Below, in pieces: positions 51,651 to 60,799 of a stretch of DNA of 64,000 nucleotides. A program made the translations under genes and the position numbers. The stretch's first letter is position 1. Every line of letters begins with the position of its first letter. The stretch is taken from contig JBMNMQ010000007.1 of the NCBI GenBank assembly GCA_050953425.1, forward strand, positions 186,001-250,000, read 5' to 3'. The notes under the pieces are model-generated. The model worked only from the letters and a program-made list of their open reading frames with translations, made no database searches and was not told the DNA's origin. The DNA comes from RUG100 sp050953425 (GTDB lineage Bacteria > Bacillota > Clostridia > Peptostreptococcales > Anaerovoracaceae).

Positions 51651-53963
51651 ATGAAGAACATTATTAGAAATCTGGCACCATACTGGAAGACCGTGATACT
51701 GCTGGTCGTTTTTTTGTGCGCGCAGGCGTACTGCGATCTGGCGCTGCCGCAGTATACGCAGGACATCATCGATGTCGGCATCCAGGACAAGGGCATCGAA
51801 TACGTTCTGCCGGAAAAGACGACGGCGGCGGAGTACCGGTCCGCACAGCTCTTCATGACGAAAAAAGAAAAGCAGGCCTGGCGCGGCGCCTATCGGCGGG
51901 ACGGCCGCCTCTACCGCCGCACCGTGCAGTCGCCGGAGCGGCTCGCGCAGCTCGATGACCAGCTGCTGGTGCCGATCGTGCTGACCTATCAGATGGGACA
52001 CGCCACGGTATCCGGGTTTCGCAGCACTGTCAGGCAGGCGCTGGAGGAAAGCCGCAATCCGGCCGCCGAGATGCTCGCCGACCGCATCGACGAGATGTCG
52101 GTCAAAGAGATCGGGCAGCTTTTCAATGTGGATCTGAAGACCTTCCGCGCCGAGAACGAAGACGGCCGGGTAAAGACCTATGTGGATATGCGGCCGCTGA
52201 TTCAGGAACTGAGCGACAGCGGCAGCTTCAGCAGCGGCAGTCTTCGGGCCGCCAAGAAAAAGATGCAGGCTGCCATCGACCGGATCGGCGACCAGACGCT
52301 GCATGCGATGGGCGTCGCCTATGCCGGCAGCTGCGATGAGAAGGCCGGTATGGATGTCGATCGGATTCAGAAGGACTATCTCTGGCACGAGGGCCGGCTG
52401 ATGGCGGTGATGGCGCTGGGCATGATGCTTTCGGGCATCGTCGTGGCCTTTTTTGCGTCCCGCACCGGCGCTCTGGTGGGGCGCGATCTGCGGCGCGGTC
52501 TGTACCGCAATGTCATCGGCTATTCCAGCGCCGAGATGGATCGTTTTTCCTCGGCATCCCTGATCACGCGCAGTACCAATGACGTGCAGCAGGTGCAGCT
52601 GGTGACGACACTGATGCTGCGCATGGTGCTCTATGCGCCGATTCTGGGCATCTGGAGTATCTTCAAGGTGGCGCAGACCGGGGCGCATATGGGCTGGGTC
52701 ATCGCTCTCGGCGTTCTCGTGATCATCGGCATCATCGCCGTGCTGGTCAAACTGGCGATGCCGAAATTCAAGATCATGCAGAAGCTGATCGATGCCGTCA
52801 ACCGCGTTTCCCGGGAAATCCTCACCGGGCTGCTGGTCATTCGCGCCTTCGGCCGGGAAAAGACGGAAGAAGAACGCTTTGACCGGGCCAACGTCGATCT
52901 GCGGCAGACGCAGCTGTTCACCGGCCGGGTGATGTCGACGATGATGCCGGCGATGATGATGGTGATGAACGGCCTGGTGGTGCTCATCACCTGGGTGGCT
53001 TCCCACCGTGTCAACACCGGTGATATGCAGGTCGGTACGATGACGGCCTTCATCACTTATGCAATGATGATCGTCATGTCGTTCCTGATGCTGTCGATGC
53101 TGTCGATCATGCTGCCGCGCGCCGGCGTGGCCGCCGACCGCATTGCCGAGGTGCTGGCGACAAAGAGCTCCATCCGCGATCCGCAGCAGCCGCGGCGGCT
53201 GCAGCAGGTGCGCGGGGAAATCCGCTTTGAGCACGTCCGCTTCCGCTATCCCGGCGCTGCGGACGACGCTCTCGAGGATATCGATTTTACTGCCGCGCCG
53301 GGCGAAACGACAGCGATCATCGGCAGCACCGGCTCCGGCAAGACGACGCTGGTCAATCTGATCCCGCGCTTTTATGATGTCACCGGCGGCACCGTGCGCC
53401 TTGACGGCATCGATGTGCGGGAGCTGCGGCTCGCCGATCTGCGGGCGGCGATCGGGTTTGTGCCGCAGAAGGGCATTCTCTTTTCCGGTACGGTCGCTTC
53501 CAACCTGCGCTTTGGCAGGGAAGACGCGACGGAAGAGGAGCTGCGGCAGGCGGCACGGACCGCTCAGGCAGAGGATTTCATCGACGACCGCGACGGCGGA
53601 TTTGAGAGCCATATTTCTCAGGGCGGCGCCAATGTCTCCGGCGGGCAGAAGCAGCGCCTGGCGATTGCCCGGGCGCTGGTGCGCCGGCCGCCGGTGCTCG
53701 TCTTTGACGACAGTTTTTCGGCGCTCGATATGAAGACCGACGCGGCGCTGCGCCGCCGCCTGTCGGAGGAAGCGCGGGATACGGCCCGGATCATTGTCGC
53801 CCAGCGCATCAGTACGGTGCTGCACGCCGACCAGATCCTCGTTCTGCACGAGGGACGCGTCGTCGGCCGCGGCCGCCATCAGGATCTGATGCGGGACTGC
53901 GAAGTGTACCGGCAGATTGCCCGTTCGCAGCTGTCGAATACGGAACTGGAGGGGATCGGCTGA
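51651..53963 (+). CDS. ABC exporter half-transporter A, with large extracellular insert and degenerate ATPase site
   Basis: 770 residues. TM1 (about 16-36) is followed by some 220 mostly hydrophilic residues before TM2 (about 262-282), a predicted extracellular domain as in BmrCD-type exporters; four more helices follow, then the nucleotide-binding domain (about 525-770). Walker A is GSTGSGKTT (about 557), signature VSGGQKQR, Walker B VLVFDDSFSALD. The residue after the Walker B Asp is Asp instead of the catalytic Glu, so this subunit gives the degenerate site of a heterodimer. It overlaps the next gene by one base. The ribosome site is weak. Confidence 0.9.
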   Translation: MKNIIRNLAPYWKTVILLVVFLCAQAYCDLALPQYTQDIIDVGIQDKGIEYVLPEKTTAAEYRSAQLFMTKKEKQAWRGAYRRDGRLYRRTVQSPERLAQLDDQLLVPIVLTYQMGHATVSGFRSTVRQALEESRNPAAEMLADRIDEMSVKEIGQLFNVDLKTFRAENEDGRVKTYVDMRPLIQELSDSGSFSSGSLRAAKKKMQAAIDRIGDQTLHAMGVAYAGSCDEKAGMDVDRIQKDYLWHEGRLMAVMALGMMLSGIVVAFFASRTGALVGRDLRRGLYRNVIGYSSAEMDRFSSASLITRSTNDVQQVQLVTTLMLRMVLYAPILGIWSIFKVAQTGAHMGWVIALGVLVIIGIIAVLVKLAMPKFKIMQKLIDAVNRVSREILTGLLVIRAFGREKTEEERFDRANVDLRQTQLFTGRVMSTMMPAMMMVMNGLVVLITWVASHRVNTGDMQVGTMTAFITYAMMIVMSFLMLSMLSIMLPRAGVAADRIAEVLATKSSIRDPQQPRRLQQVRGEIRFEHVRFRYPGAADDALEDIDFTAAPGETTAIIGSTGSGKTTLVNLIPRFYDVTGGTVRLDGIDVRELRLADLRAAIGFVPQKGILFSGTVASNLRFGREDATEEELRQAARTAQAEDFIDDRDGGFESHISQGGANVSGGQKQRLAIARALVRRPPVLVFDDSFSALDMKTDAALRRRLSEEARDTARIIVAQRISTVLHADQILVLHEGRVVGRGRHQDLMRDCEVYRQIARSQLSNTELEGIG

Positions 53964-55819
53964 TGGCGGAAAACAGACGAAAATCGGGCGTGGCACCGCA
54001 CGGAGGGCCGGGCAGTCTCGGTGCGCCGGGAGAAAAGGCGAAGAATTTCCGCGGTGCCGTGAAGCAGCTGTTCGCCTATATGGGTCGGCTGCGCTTTGTG
54101 GTCGTACTGGTGATGGCCTTCGCCGGCATCTCTACTGTCTTTTACGTCATCGGGCCGAAGGTGCTCGGTCACGCAACGACAGAGCTGGCGGAAGGCCTGA
54201 TGCGCAAGATCAACAGCACCGGCGGCATCGACTTTGAACGGATCCTGGATATCCTGCTCTTTGCGCTGATCCTCTATGCGGTCAGTTCCCTCTTTTCCTT
54301 TCTCGAGGGCTGGCTGATGAACGAGGTCACGCAGAAAGTCTGCTACCGTATGCGGCGGGATATCTCGGAAAAAATCAACCGCATGCCGATCCGCTACTTC
54401 GAGAGCCGCACCTACGGCGAGGTGCTGTCGCGCATCACCAACGACGTCGATACCCTCGGTCAGGGGCTGAACCAGAGCGTGTCGATGCTGATCACTTCGC
54501 TGACGACGATCGTCGGGGTGCTGGTCATGATGCTGAGCATTTCGCCGCTGATGACGCTGATCGCGGTGGTCGTGCTGCCGGTCTCGGCGGTTCTGCTGAG
54601 CCTGCTGGTGCGTGTGTCACAGAAATATTTCCGCCGCCAGCAGGATTACCTCGGCCGCATCAACGGACAGGTGGAGGAGAATTTTGCCGGTCAGCAGATC
54701 ATCAAGGCCTTCGGGCGCGAAAAGAAAACCATCGACGCTTTCGAGGAAACCAACGAGACGCTCTGCGATTCGGCCTGGAAATCGCAGTTCCTCTCCGGCA
54801 TCATGATGCCGGTGATGGCGTTTGTCGGCAACCTCGGCTATGCAGGCGTGGCCATCGCCGGCGGCTTTCTCGCCATCAACGGCGTCATCGGCATCGGCGA
54901 CATTCAGGCCTTCATCCAGTACGTCAAGAATCTGACGCAGCCGCTGCAGCAGATCGCCCAGGTGATGAATCAGCTGCAGTCGATGGCCGCTTCGGCCGAG
55001 CGCGTCTTCGAGTTCCTCGCCGAAGAGGAGGAGAAAGCGGAAGACCGCGAGACCGTCCGTCTCGAGCGGGTCGAGGGTGCGGTGCGGTTCTCCCATGTGC
55101 GCTTCGGCTACGATCCGGCGCAGCCGATCATCCGCGATTTCAGCACCGATGTGCAGCCCGGTCAGAAGATCGCCATCGTCGGTCCGACCGGTGCCGGCAA
55201 GACGACGCTGGTCAAGCTGCTGATGCGCTTCTACGATGTCGATGCCGGCAGCATCTCTGTAGACGGCCATGATCTGCGCGATTTCGAGCGCCGGCAGCTG
55301 CGGCAGCACATCGGCATGGTGCTGCAGGATACCTGGCTGTTTTCCGGCACCATCCGCGAGAACATCCGCTTCGGACGGCTGGACGCCAGCGATGACGAGG
55401 TGGAAGCCGCGGCGCGGGCGGCGCACGCCGATCACTTCATCCGCACGCTGCCGGACGGCTACGATATGATCCTCAATGAGGACGCGACCAACGTCTCGCA
55501 GGGGCAGAAGCAGCTGCTGACGATTGCCCGCGCGATTCTCGCCGACCGCCGCCTGCTGATCCTCGACGAGGCGACATCCTCGGTCGATACCCGCACCGAA
55601 GAACTGATTCAGGACGCGATGGATCGGCTGATGGCGGGGCGCACGAGCTTTGTCATCGCCCATCGCTTATCGACGATCCGCAATGCCGACCGCATCCTCG
55701 TGCTGCGGCACGGCGATATCGTCGAGCAGGGCACGCACGACGAACTGCTGCAGCGCGGCGGTTTCTACGCCGAACTCTATCAGTCGCAGTTTGAGGACAT
55801 CGAAAAAGCCGCCCTCTGA
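53963..55819 (+). CDS. ABC exporter half-transporter B
   Basis: 618 residues: a hydrophilic start, six helices (about 35-330) and a nucleotide-binding domain. Walker A GPTGAGKTT (about 406), signature VSQGQKQ, Walker B LLILDEATSSVD with the catalytic Glu, H-loop VIAHRLST. It pairs with the upstream subunit as a multidrug- or lipid-type heterodimeric exporter; substrates cannot be inferred. Translation is coupled to subunit A by TGATG overlap. Convergent with marR, which may control it. Confidence 0.93.
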   Translation: MAENRRKSGVAPHGGPGSLGAPGEKAKNFRGAVKQLFAYMGRLRFVVVLVMAFAGISTVFYVIGPKVLGHATTELAEGLMRKINSTGGIDFERILDILLFALILYAVSSLFSFLEGWLMNEVTQKVCYRMRRDISEKINRMPIRYFESRTYGEVLSRITNDVDTLGQGLNQSVSMLITSLTTIVGVLVMMLSISPLMTLIAVVVLPVSAVLLSLLVRVSQKYFRRQQDYLGRINGQVEENFAGQQIIKAFGREKKTIDAFEETNETLCDSAWKSQFLSGIMMPVMAFVGNLGYAGVAIAGGFLAINGVIGIGDIQAFIQYVKNLTQPLQQIAQVMNQLQSMAASAERVFEFLAEEEEKAEDRETVRLERVEGAVRFSHVRFGYDPAQPIIRDFSTDVQPGQKIAIVGPTGAGKTTLVKLLMRFYDVDAGSISVDGHDLRDFERRQLRQHIGMVLQDTWLFSGTIRENIRFGRLDASDDEVEAAARAAHADHFIRTLPDGYDMILNEDATNVSQGQKQLLTIARAILADRRLLILDEATSSVDTRTEELIQDAMDRLMAGRTSFVIAHRLSTIRNADRILVLRHGDIVEQGTHDELLQRGGFYAELYQSQFEDIEKAAL

Positions 55820-55910
55820 GGGGAGGACGGCCGATATGTTCGCAGACGGCCGGATCGGGCGGCAGGCGATGCGGCTTTCCCGGCGGACGGACAGTATGGA
55901 TCCCGGCTGC

Positions 55911-56411
55911 TCAGGGTTCCGTGGAATCCCGGCTTTTTTCACTGTCGCCGGATTTCTCTCCGGCCTTCGCGTTCTCCTTCAGCGCGCTGCGCAGATTGTC
56001 GAGCGCCATGGCGATCAGCCGGCGGAAGGTCGTGACCTGTTCTTCGGTCATGCCGCTGGTGAGGATCTGCTCGTATTCTTCTTTTTTCTGATTCAGAACC
56101 GGAATGATGGCTTCTCCCTTTTCCGAGAGCATGAGCTGATAACGGCGCTTGTCGGCGGGATCCGGCCGGCGCGTTACATAGCCTTCGTCGATCAGAGAAC
56201 GGGTCATGCGGGCCACGGCACCTTTGTTGTAGCCGAGGCGCTGGGAAATCTCATCCTGGCTGAAGCCGGGGTGCCGGGCGATCGTCAGCAGCAGGACCGG
56301 ATGACTGATGTCGAACACGGCACTGCTTTCATCGTGTCCGCTGCGGATGTATTTGGTGCTGCCGCGGTGCAGCAGGGATAAATCGTTGAATATGGTTGTC
56401 CTGGTACTCAT
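55911..56411 (-). CDS. MarR-family transcriptional regulator
   Basis: 166 residues from ATG 56411 (site AGGAGGA); longer frames upstream lack a site. Winged helix-turn-helix (about 50-110; FSQDEISQRLGYNKGAVARMTRSLIDEGYVTRRPDPADKRRYQ) is classic MarR with the DxRxxxx wing. An acidic/Lys tail ends the protein. Convergent with the ABC exporter genes, so regulation of that exporter is the first guess. Its promoter overlaps an imperfect palindrome similar in sequence to the one between birA and the exporter. Confidence 0.9.
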   Translation of the reverse strand: MSTRTTIFNDLSLLHRGSTKYIRSGHDESSAVFDISHPVLLLTIARHPGFSQDEISQRLGYNKGAVARMTRSLIDEGYVTRRPDPADKRRYQLMLSEKGEAIIPVLNQKKEEYEQILTSGMTEEQVTTFRRLIAMALDNLRSALKENAKAGEKSGDSEKSRDSTEP

Positions 56412-56492
56412 GCTGTTTCCTCCTGTAAAGCGGCGGGAATCGGGCGGGGCCGTCAGATCCGGCGCGGCCGCAAAGTGTTTGCCGCCGCAACT

Positions 56493-56530
56493 ATTATAAC
56501 GCAGGGAAGAAATGGTTGTCAAGTCAACAA
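56493..56530 (-). promoter_or_regulatory. marR promoter with overlapping operator-like palindrome
   Basis: TTGACA (56522-56517), 18 bp, TATAAT (56498-56493) on the minus strand. TTGTCAA-G-TCAACAA (56516-56530) is a 7-1-7 inverted repeat with one mismatch pair covering the -35 box, suggesting autoregulation. Confidence 0.65.
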
Positions 56531-56905
56531 TGCATTTTGCGGCTTTCCGGATTTTCGCACGGCCGTCCCGTGCGCCTTCCTGTTTGCCCGCGCTTCCCGC
56601 GCGGCTTCTCCGCGGCCGGCGCAGATTGCGCCGGTTTGCGCCGTCGTCCACGCCGTCCCGCGACTGTCGAAGCAGCCGCATCCTCGCGGATCTTAGATCT
56701 TCGCGGCAGACGGCCTCGAAGCGCGCACAACCAGGGGACGGGGCATCAACCCGCTTTTTCACTCTGTGACCGGTCACCCCAGTTAACAGTAGAAAGCGCC
56801 GCGTGAATGTCTTATAATAAGATTGGTATCGGCGTTTCAGCCTGTTTTCAGAGCCCGATGCGAAAATAAGCGGGCAGCAGGACAAAACACGCACAGGAGG
56901 CGTTC
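56531..56905. other. Intergenic region upstream of the alarmone synthetase
   Basis: No gene supported; short frames here are Arg/Ala/Pro-rich. TATAAT at 56813-56818 is a likely -10 for the next gene without a clear -35. Confidence 0.5.
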
Positions 56906-57592
56906 ATGATCTTGGAAAAAACGGATTCCTTTACTCTGGAACTGACAGGCATCCCCGAGCCGCTGCGGCCGATGGCCGAGGAGGCGCAGAAATTTGTCGA
57001 AGTGCGCAATGTCTACCATTCGGCGATTCGGGAAGTCAGCACTAAGCTGGAGATCCTCGACGACGAGTTCGAAGCGCGCAACGACTACAACCCGATTCAT
57101 CATATGGAGAGCCGGGTCAAATCGATCCAGAGTATCTTTGAAAAGCTCGAGCGCAAGGGACGCCCGCTGACGATCGACGGCATCCGCACGCTGACGGACA
57201 TTGCCGGCATCCGGGTGATCTGCAACTATATCGACGACATCTATACCATCGCCGATCTCCTGCTCAAGCAGGATGATATCGAGCTGGTTCGGGAAAAGGA
57301 TTACATCGCGCATCCGAAGGAAAGCGGCTATCGCAGTCTGCATCTGGTGGTGATCGTGCCCGTCTTCCTCGCCGAGCGCACGGAAAAAATCCCGGTGGAG
57401 ATTCAGATCCGCACCATCGCGATGGATACCTGGGCTTCGCTGGAACACGAACTCAAATACAAGAACAAGGGCAGTATCAGCGAGGCGGCGCAGCGCGAAC
57501 TGCAGCAGTGCGCCGAAGCGGTGGCGGACATCGACCGGCGGATGCAGCGCATCCATCGGGAGATGGGTCTGCAGAGTGAAGAAGCGGGTTGA
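56906..57592 (+). CDS. relQ: Small alarmone synthetase (RelQ/YjbM type)
   Basis: 228 residues, synthetase domain only, no hydrolase, TGS or ACT domain. It makes (p)ppGpp from GTP/GDP and ATP in stress. RelA/SpoT-type motifs: RVKSIQSIFEKLERKG (ATP site), DIAGIRVICNYIDDIY, YIAHPKESGYRSLHLVV and EIQIRTIAMDTWASLEHELKYK. Site AGGAGG before ATG 56906. Length and motif order fit RelQ rather than RelP. Confidence 0.92.
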   Translation: MILEKTDSFTLELTGIPEPLRPMAEEAQKFVEVRNVYHSAIREVSTKLEILDDEFEARNDYNPIHHMESRVKSIQSIFEKLERKGRPLTIDGIRTLTDIAGIRVICNYIDDIYTIADLLLKQDDIELVREKDYIAHPKESGYRSLHLVVIVPVFLAERTEKIPVEIQIRTIAMDTWASLEHELKYKNKGSISEAAQRELQQCAEAVADIDRRMQRIHREMGLQSEEAG

Positions 57593-57685
57593 CGATGCCC
57601 CCGGGCCGGCCGCGGAGGACGGCTGCGGAGTGTATCATGAATTGGCCTGCCGGCAGGCGCCGGCAGCGGGAAAGGGTGAAAGAAG

Positions 57686-58135
57686 ATGAATTTTTTCGGC
57701 GGCAGATACGGCAATGACCAGCTCGGCGTCTTTCTGATGATCGTCTCGATCATCTGCGAGATCGCCGGTGCGCTGGCCCATCTGCGCATTTTATACTATC
57801 TGGGTGTGCTTCTCTTTGTCCTGATGTTTGCGCGTATGTTTTCCCGCAATATCTACCGCCGGCAGGCGGAAAACGAGCGGTTCATGCTCTTCTGGAACCG
57901 CATCCGCAACTGGAACTACTTCCGGCGGCAGCGCCGCGAGCAGAAGCGGCAGCAGCAGAACGGCACCTACTATTACGATGAAAAGGAACGCGCCCGCAAC
58001 GGCCGCGGCGGAAAGACAGTGTACTGCTACTATTACTGTCCGTCCTGCCGGCAGCAGGTCCGCATTCCGGCGGGCAAGGGAAAGGTGAAGGTGACCTGCC
58101 CGCGCTGCGGTACGGTGTTCGACGCGATCAGCTGA
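57686..58135 (+). CDS. Membrane protein with C-terminal zinc ribbon, function unknown
   Basis: 149 residues, site AAAGGGTG and GAAAGAAG upstream. Two hydrophobic helices near the start (QLGVFLMIVSIICEIAGAL and YYLGVLLFVLMFARMF), then a long basic stretch (RRQRREQKRQQQ) and at the end a zinc ribbon of two CxxC pairs, CPSCRQQV...CPRCGTVF. The ribbon faces the cytoplasm by the positive-inside rule. Common, uncharacterised in Clostridia. Probably in one unit with relQ (94-base gap). Confidence 0.75.
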   Translation: MNFFGGRYGNDQLGVFLMIVSIICEIAGALAHLRILYYLGVLLFVLMFARMFSRNIYRRQAENERFMLFWNRIRNWNYFRRQRREQKRQQQNGTYYYDEKERARNGRGGKTVYCYYYCPSCRQQVRIPAGKGKVKVTCPRCGTVFDAIS

Positions 58136-58278
58136 GCGTGCCGGTAAACGGCGCTTGGCCCTGTCTGTGCGTTCGGGCCGCATTCGGGCCGCATTCGGGC
58201 CGGCTGCAGCGGATGCACCCGGCCGCCTGATCAGGCCGTCTCTGCGGGTGATCTTCCGGTGCCTGCCCCGGCTGTCCG

Positions 58279-58473
58279 TTATTTTTCCTCCAGCGATTTT
58301 TCCACCTCGTCCATGCGCCCCAGCACCAGTTCTTCGGGCAGGCTGACCTGCCCGCATTTGGGACAGCGGGGTACCTTGTGGCGAAAGTTCTTGTTGAGAT
58401 AGGTGAACTGGACGTCGATCTCCTCCAGCTCCACTTTGCACCGGTCACACAATAATTTCCGTTTTTCTGCCAT
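58279..58473 (-). CDS. Small CxxC redox protein, DVU_1557-like
   Basis: 64 residues, site GGAGGAGG. Two CxxC pairs, LCDRCKVELEEI and RCPKCGQVSLPEEL, separated by about 24 residues, form a rubredoxin-like or zinc-ribbon knuckle. The C-terminal helix is acidic (RMDEVEKSLEEK). It overlaps the dicluster oxidoreductase gene by 29 bases. Small proteins of this kind sit beside molybdenum aldehyde oxidoreductase/dicluster pairs in anaerobes such as Desulfovibrio; that name is from memory of the family context and not checked here. An electron-transfer or cofactor-handling role is inferred. Confidence 0.72.
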   Translation of the reverse strand: MAEKRKLLCDRCKVELEEIDVQFTYLNKNFRHKVPRCPKCGQVSLPEELVLGRMDEVEKSLEEK

Positions 58474-60730
58474 TGAAGACCTCCTCCAGTTCGATGTGCA
58501 TGCGATGCGTGTAGAGATTGACGATCGTGTAAGTATCGCCGTCGACGGCGTATTCGACCCAGCAGGTGATGCTGCCGAGTTCGCGGTAGCATTTGTAATG
58601 CCCGTTTTCCGGATCGACCGTGCGGCGGCCGTGCTGTTCGCCGACGTCGAGGACGTCGCAGAGATCCGATTCGAGCAGGCGCAGGCCGTCCATCTTTTTC
58701 TGCACCTCCGGCGGGATCACCAGCCGGTAGCGGCTGGCGGCCGGCTTTTCTTTCATTTCCATGTTCAGCACCTCTTTCATCAGCCGTTCCTTGACGATGA
58801 CCTTGTTGCGGCGGCGCTGCGTCTCCGTCGGCGGCTCGGCGCTGTCGTCGCTGTCGACGTCGAAGAGCGCGCCGAGGATGTGACGCACCGGTTTGCCGTG
58901 GTCGCGGAAGATATCGCGGCAGTTGATGCAGTAGACGAGATAGGGATCGTCCGACTGCGCGGCACGCTTTTCGTTGACGTAATCGACGTATTCATCGTCG
59001 GCGATCAGCGGAATGCCGCCGTAGCCGCAGCAGCCGGGCGGGCCGGGCAGCTCGTCGAGCGTTTCCGCGGAAGCCGCGGCCAGCTCGCGCACGGCCGCTT
59101 TCATGCCCTCGTCGTGGCGTGCCTGGCAGGGGTCAAAGACCGCCCAGTGTCCCGGCAGCGTCCCGCCGGCGGGGGTCTCAAAGCCCTCGTCCCGCAGCAC
59201 TTCGTAGAGCGAAATCAGCGGGATCTGCGGCAGGTAGTCGCGCAGGTGCTGCATGCAGGAAGGGCAGGCGACGATCAGCTGCGGTGAGCCGATCGCTTCC
59301 CATTCCTGCCGCAGTTTGTCGATTTCCTCCTCGTGCAGGTCCTCCTCGCCGGCCCAGTCCGCGGGGATGCCGCAGCAGCGCAGCAGCAGACCGGTGCCCG
59401 GCGCGTGTTCGCGCAGCCACAGATAGGGCCGGATCACGTAGTCGGGATGAGCGCTGCCGAGCCAGCAGCCGGGGAAGAAGGCGCGCGCCCGGCCGCCGGC
59501 GACGTCTTCCCGCGGCTGCGGCGCGATCGAGAGGGCGGCGCAGGGACCGTTGGAGAACTCCATGTCGCGGATCCAGAACTGGTGCCAGCCGCCCGGTGTC
59601 TTGTTCTGCTGGTGCAGCAGATAGCGGGACTCCTTGAGCATGCTGTCGAGGTCGATGCCGGCCGGGCAGACTTCCTCGAAAATGCCGGTCTGGTTGCCGG
59701 TGCTGATCAGCCGCTTGGCCGGGCTCTTGGAGACCAGCGACTCGCCGGCTTTGGTGGAAAAGAGGATATCGTCGCGCATTTCCCGCGGCCACTTGCCCAT
59801 GTAGGGGGAGAGGTCACAGTAGACCTGACAGGGATTGCAGCGGCAGCGCAGACAGCGCTGTGCCTCGGCCCGGGCTTCCTCATCCGTAAAGAGACCGTTC
59901 TCGCCGCTCGCCGCCACTGCCAGCGCGGATTCCGTGAAGCTGGTGTCGAAGACGATTTTGGTCGGTTCCGGCGGCTGCGGAAAGACACCGCGGCCGGTGC
60001 GGAAGAAGTAGTCGATCGCCTCGGCGGCACGGATGCCGAAGGCCATCGCGTGGAGCGCATCGAGTCCGTGGACGCCGCCGCCGGCGAGGATAAAGCGCCC
60101 GCCTTCTTCAAAGACGCTCTCTTCAATGCCGAAATCGCTGCCGCCCGCGCCGGTGGCAATGAGGACGGCGTCAAAGTCGTCGACTTCTTCGAGCGAGGTG
60201 ATTTCCCGGTCGCTGCGCAGTTCGTATTCTTCGTATTTGAACTGCAGCGCCAGATCGGCTTCAACCAGTTCCTCCGGCAGCTGTTCGTAGAGAGAGCCGC
60301 CGACCCGGCTGCCGCGCTCAAAGATCGTGACGGCGTATTTCTGCGCGGCCAGTTTGATCGTACAGGCCAGACCGGCAGCGCCGCCGCCGATGACGGCTGC
60401 GGTTTTCTTGCGTGCGGGCAGATTCAGCTCCGGCGGATCCTTGCGGCGGGCACCGGCGAGGCAGGTCTGCTCGAGTCGGTGCAGCTGCACCGGATCGTCG
60501 AGCTTGCTGCGGACGCAGGCCTGCTCGCAGATGCCGGGACAGAGCGCACTGGCGATGGCCGGAAACGCCATCGCCTTGCGCAGCTCCTTGTAGGCCGGAT
60601 TATAGCGTCCGGCCTTCATCTTGTCCTGAAAGGCGAGGACGTTGACGCGGAACGGACAGGCGTCCTCGCAGAACGGCGGTTCGCTCTGCAGGCAGTGGTC
60701 AAACTGGTTGTAATAGGTCTCTACGGCCAT
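58445..60730 (-). CDS. FAD/NAD-linked oxidoreductase with multiple Fe-S sites (dicluster protein)
   Basis: 761 residues, site AAGGAGG. Domain order: a GltD-type N-terminal Fe-S part (FCEDACPFRVNVLAFQDKM, ALCPGICEQACVR), an FAD-binding Rossmann domain (AAVIGGGAAGLACTIKLAAQ, about 110-135; the second nucleotide site near GGGVHGLDALHAMAFG), ferredoxin-like cysteines CLRCRCNPCQVYC and EEVCPAGID, and two CCG domains (LLRCCGIPADW...ACPSC; DPCQARH...GCCGYGG...CINC) like heterodisulfide reductase HdrB. A lid region ends the protein. Likely accepts electrons from the molybdenum enzyme upstream and passes them to NAD(P), ferredoxin or quinone. Fused flavin and CCG domains suggest possible electron bifurcation, which is speculative. 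Confidence 0.8.
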   Translation of the reverse strand: MAVETYYNQFDHCLQSEPPFCEDACPFRVNVLAFQDKMKAGRYNPAYKELRKAMAFPAIASALCPGICEQACVRSKLDDPVQLHRLEQTCLAGARRKDPPELNLPARKKTAAVIGGGAAGLACTIKLAAQKYAVTIFERGSRVGGSLYEQLPEELVEADLALQFKYEEYELRSDREITSLEEVDDFDAVLIATGAGGSDFGIEESVFEEGGRFILAGGGVHGLDALHAMAFGIRAAEAIDYFFRTGRGVFPQPPEPTKIVFDTSFTESALAVAASGENGLFTDEEARAEAQRCLRCRCNPCQVYCDLSPYMGKWPREMRDDILFSTKAGESLVSKSPAKRLISTGNQTGIFEEVCPAGIDLDSMLKESRYLLHQQNKTPGGWHQFWIRDMEFSNGPCAALSIAPQPREDVAGGRARAFFPGCWLGSAHPDYVIRPYLWLREHAPGTGLLLRCCGIPADWAGEEDLHEEEIDKLRQEWEAIGSPQLIVACPSCMQHLRDYLPQIPLISLYEVLRDEGFETPAGGTLPGHWAVFDPCQARHDEGMKAAVRELAAASAETLDELPGPPGCCGYGGIPLIADDEYVDYVNEKRAAQSDDPYLVYCINCRDIFRDHGKPVRHILGALFDVDSDDSAEPPTETQRRRNKVIVKERLMKEVLNMEMKEKPAASRYRLVIPPEVQKKMDGLRLLESDLCDVLDVGEQHGRRTVDPENGHYKCYRELGSITCWVEYAVDGDTYTIVNLYTHRMHIELEEVFNGRKTEIIV

Positions 60731-60746
60731 CCCCTTTTTCCTCCTT

Positions 60747-60782
60747 CAAAAAATCTGCAGACCGCCGGAAGCGGTCTGCAGA
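60747..60782 (-). terminator. Hairpin with T run between the two oxidoreductase genes
   Basis: CTGCAGACCGC pairs perfectly with GCGGTCTGCAG (60755-60781), followed by TTTTTTG on the minus strand and at once by the ribosome site of the downstream gene. A partial terminator or attenuator. Confidence 0.8.
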
Positions 60783-60799
60783 GCACGTTAGTGAATTCT

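Noticed and set aside
51510..53996. 828-codon open frame on the minus strand
   Set aside because: Antisense to the ABC transporter gene; His/Arg/Ala/Gln-rich shadow.
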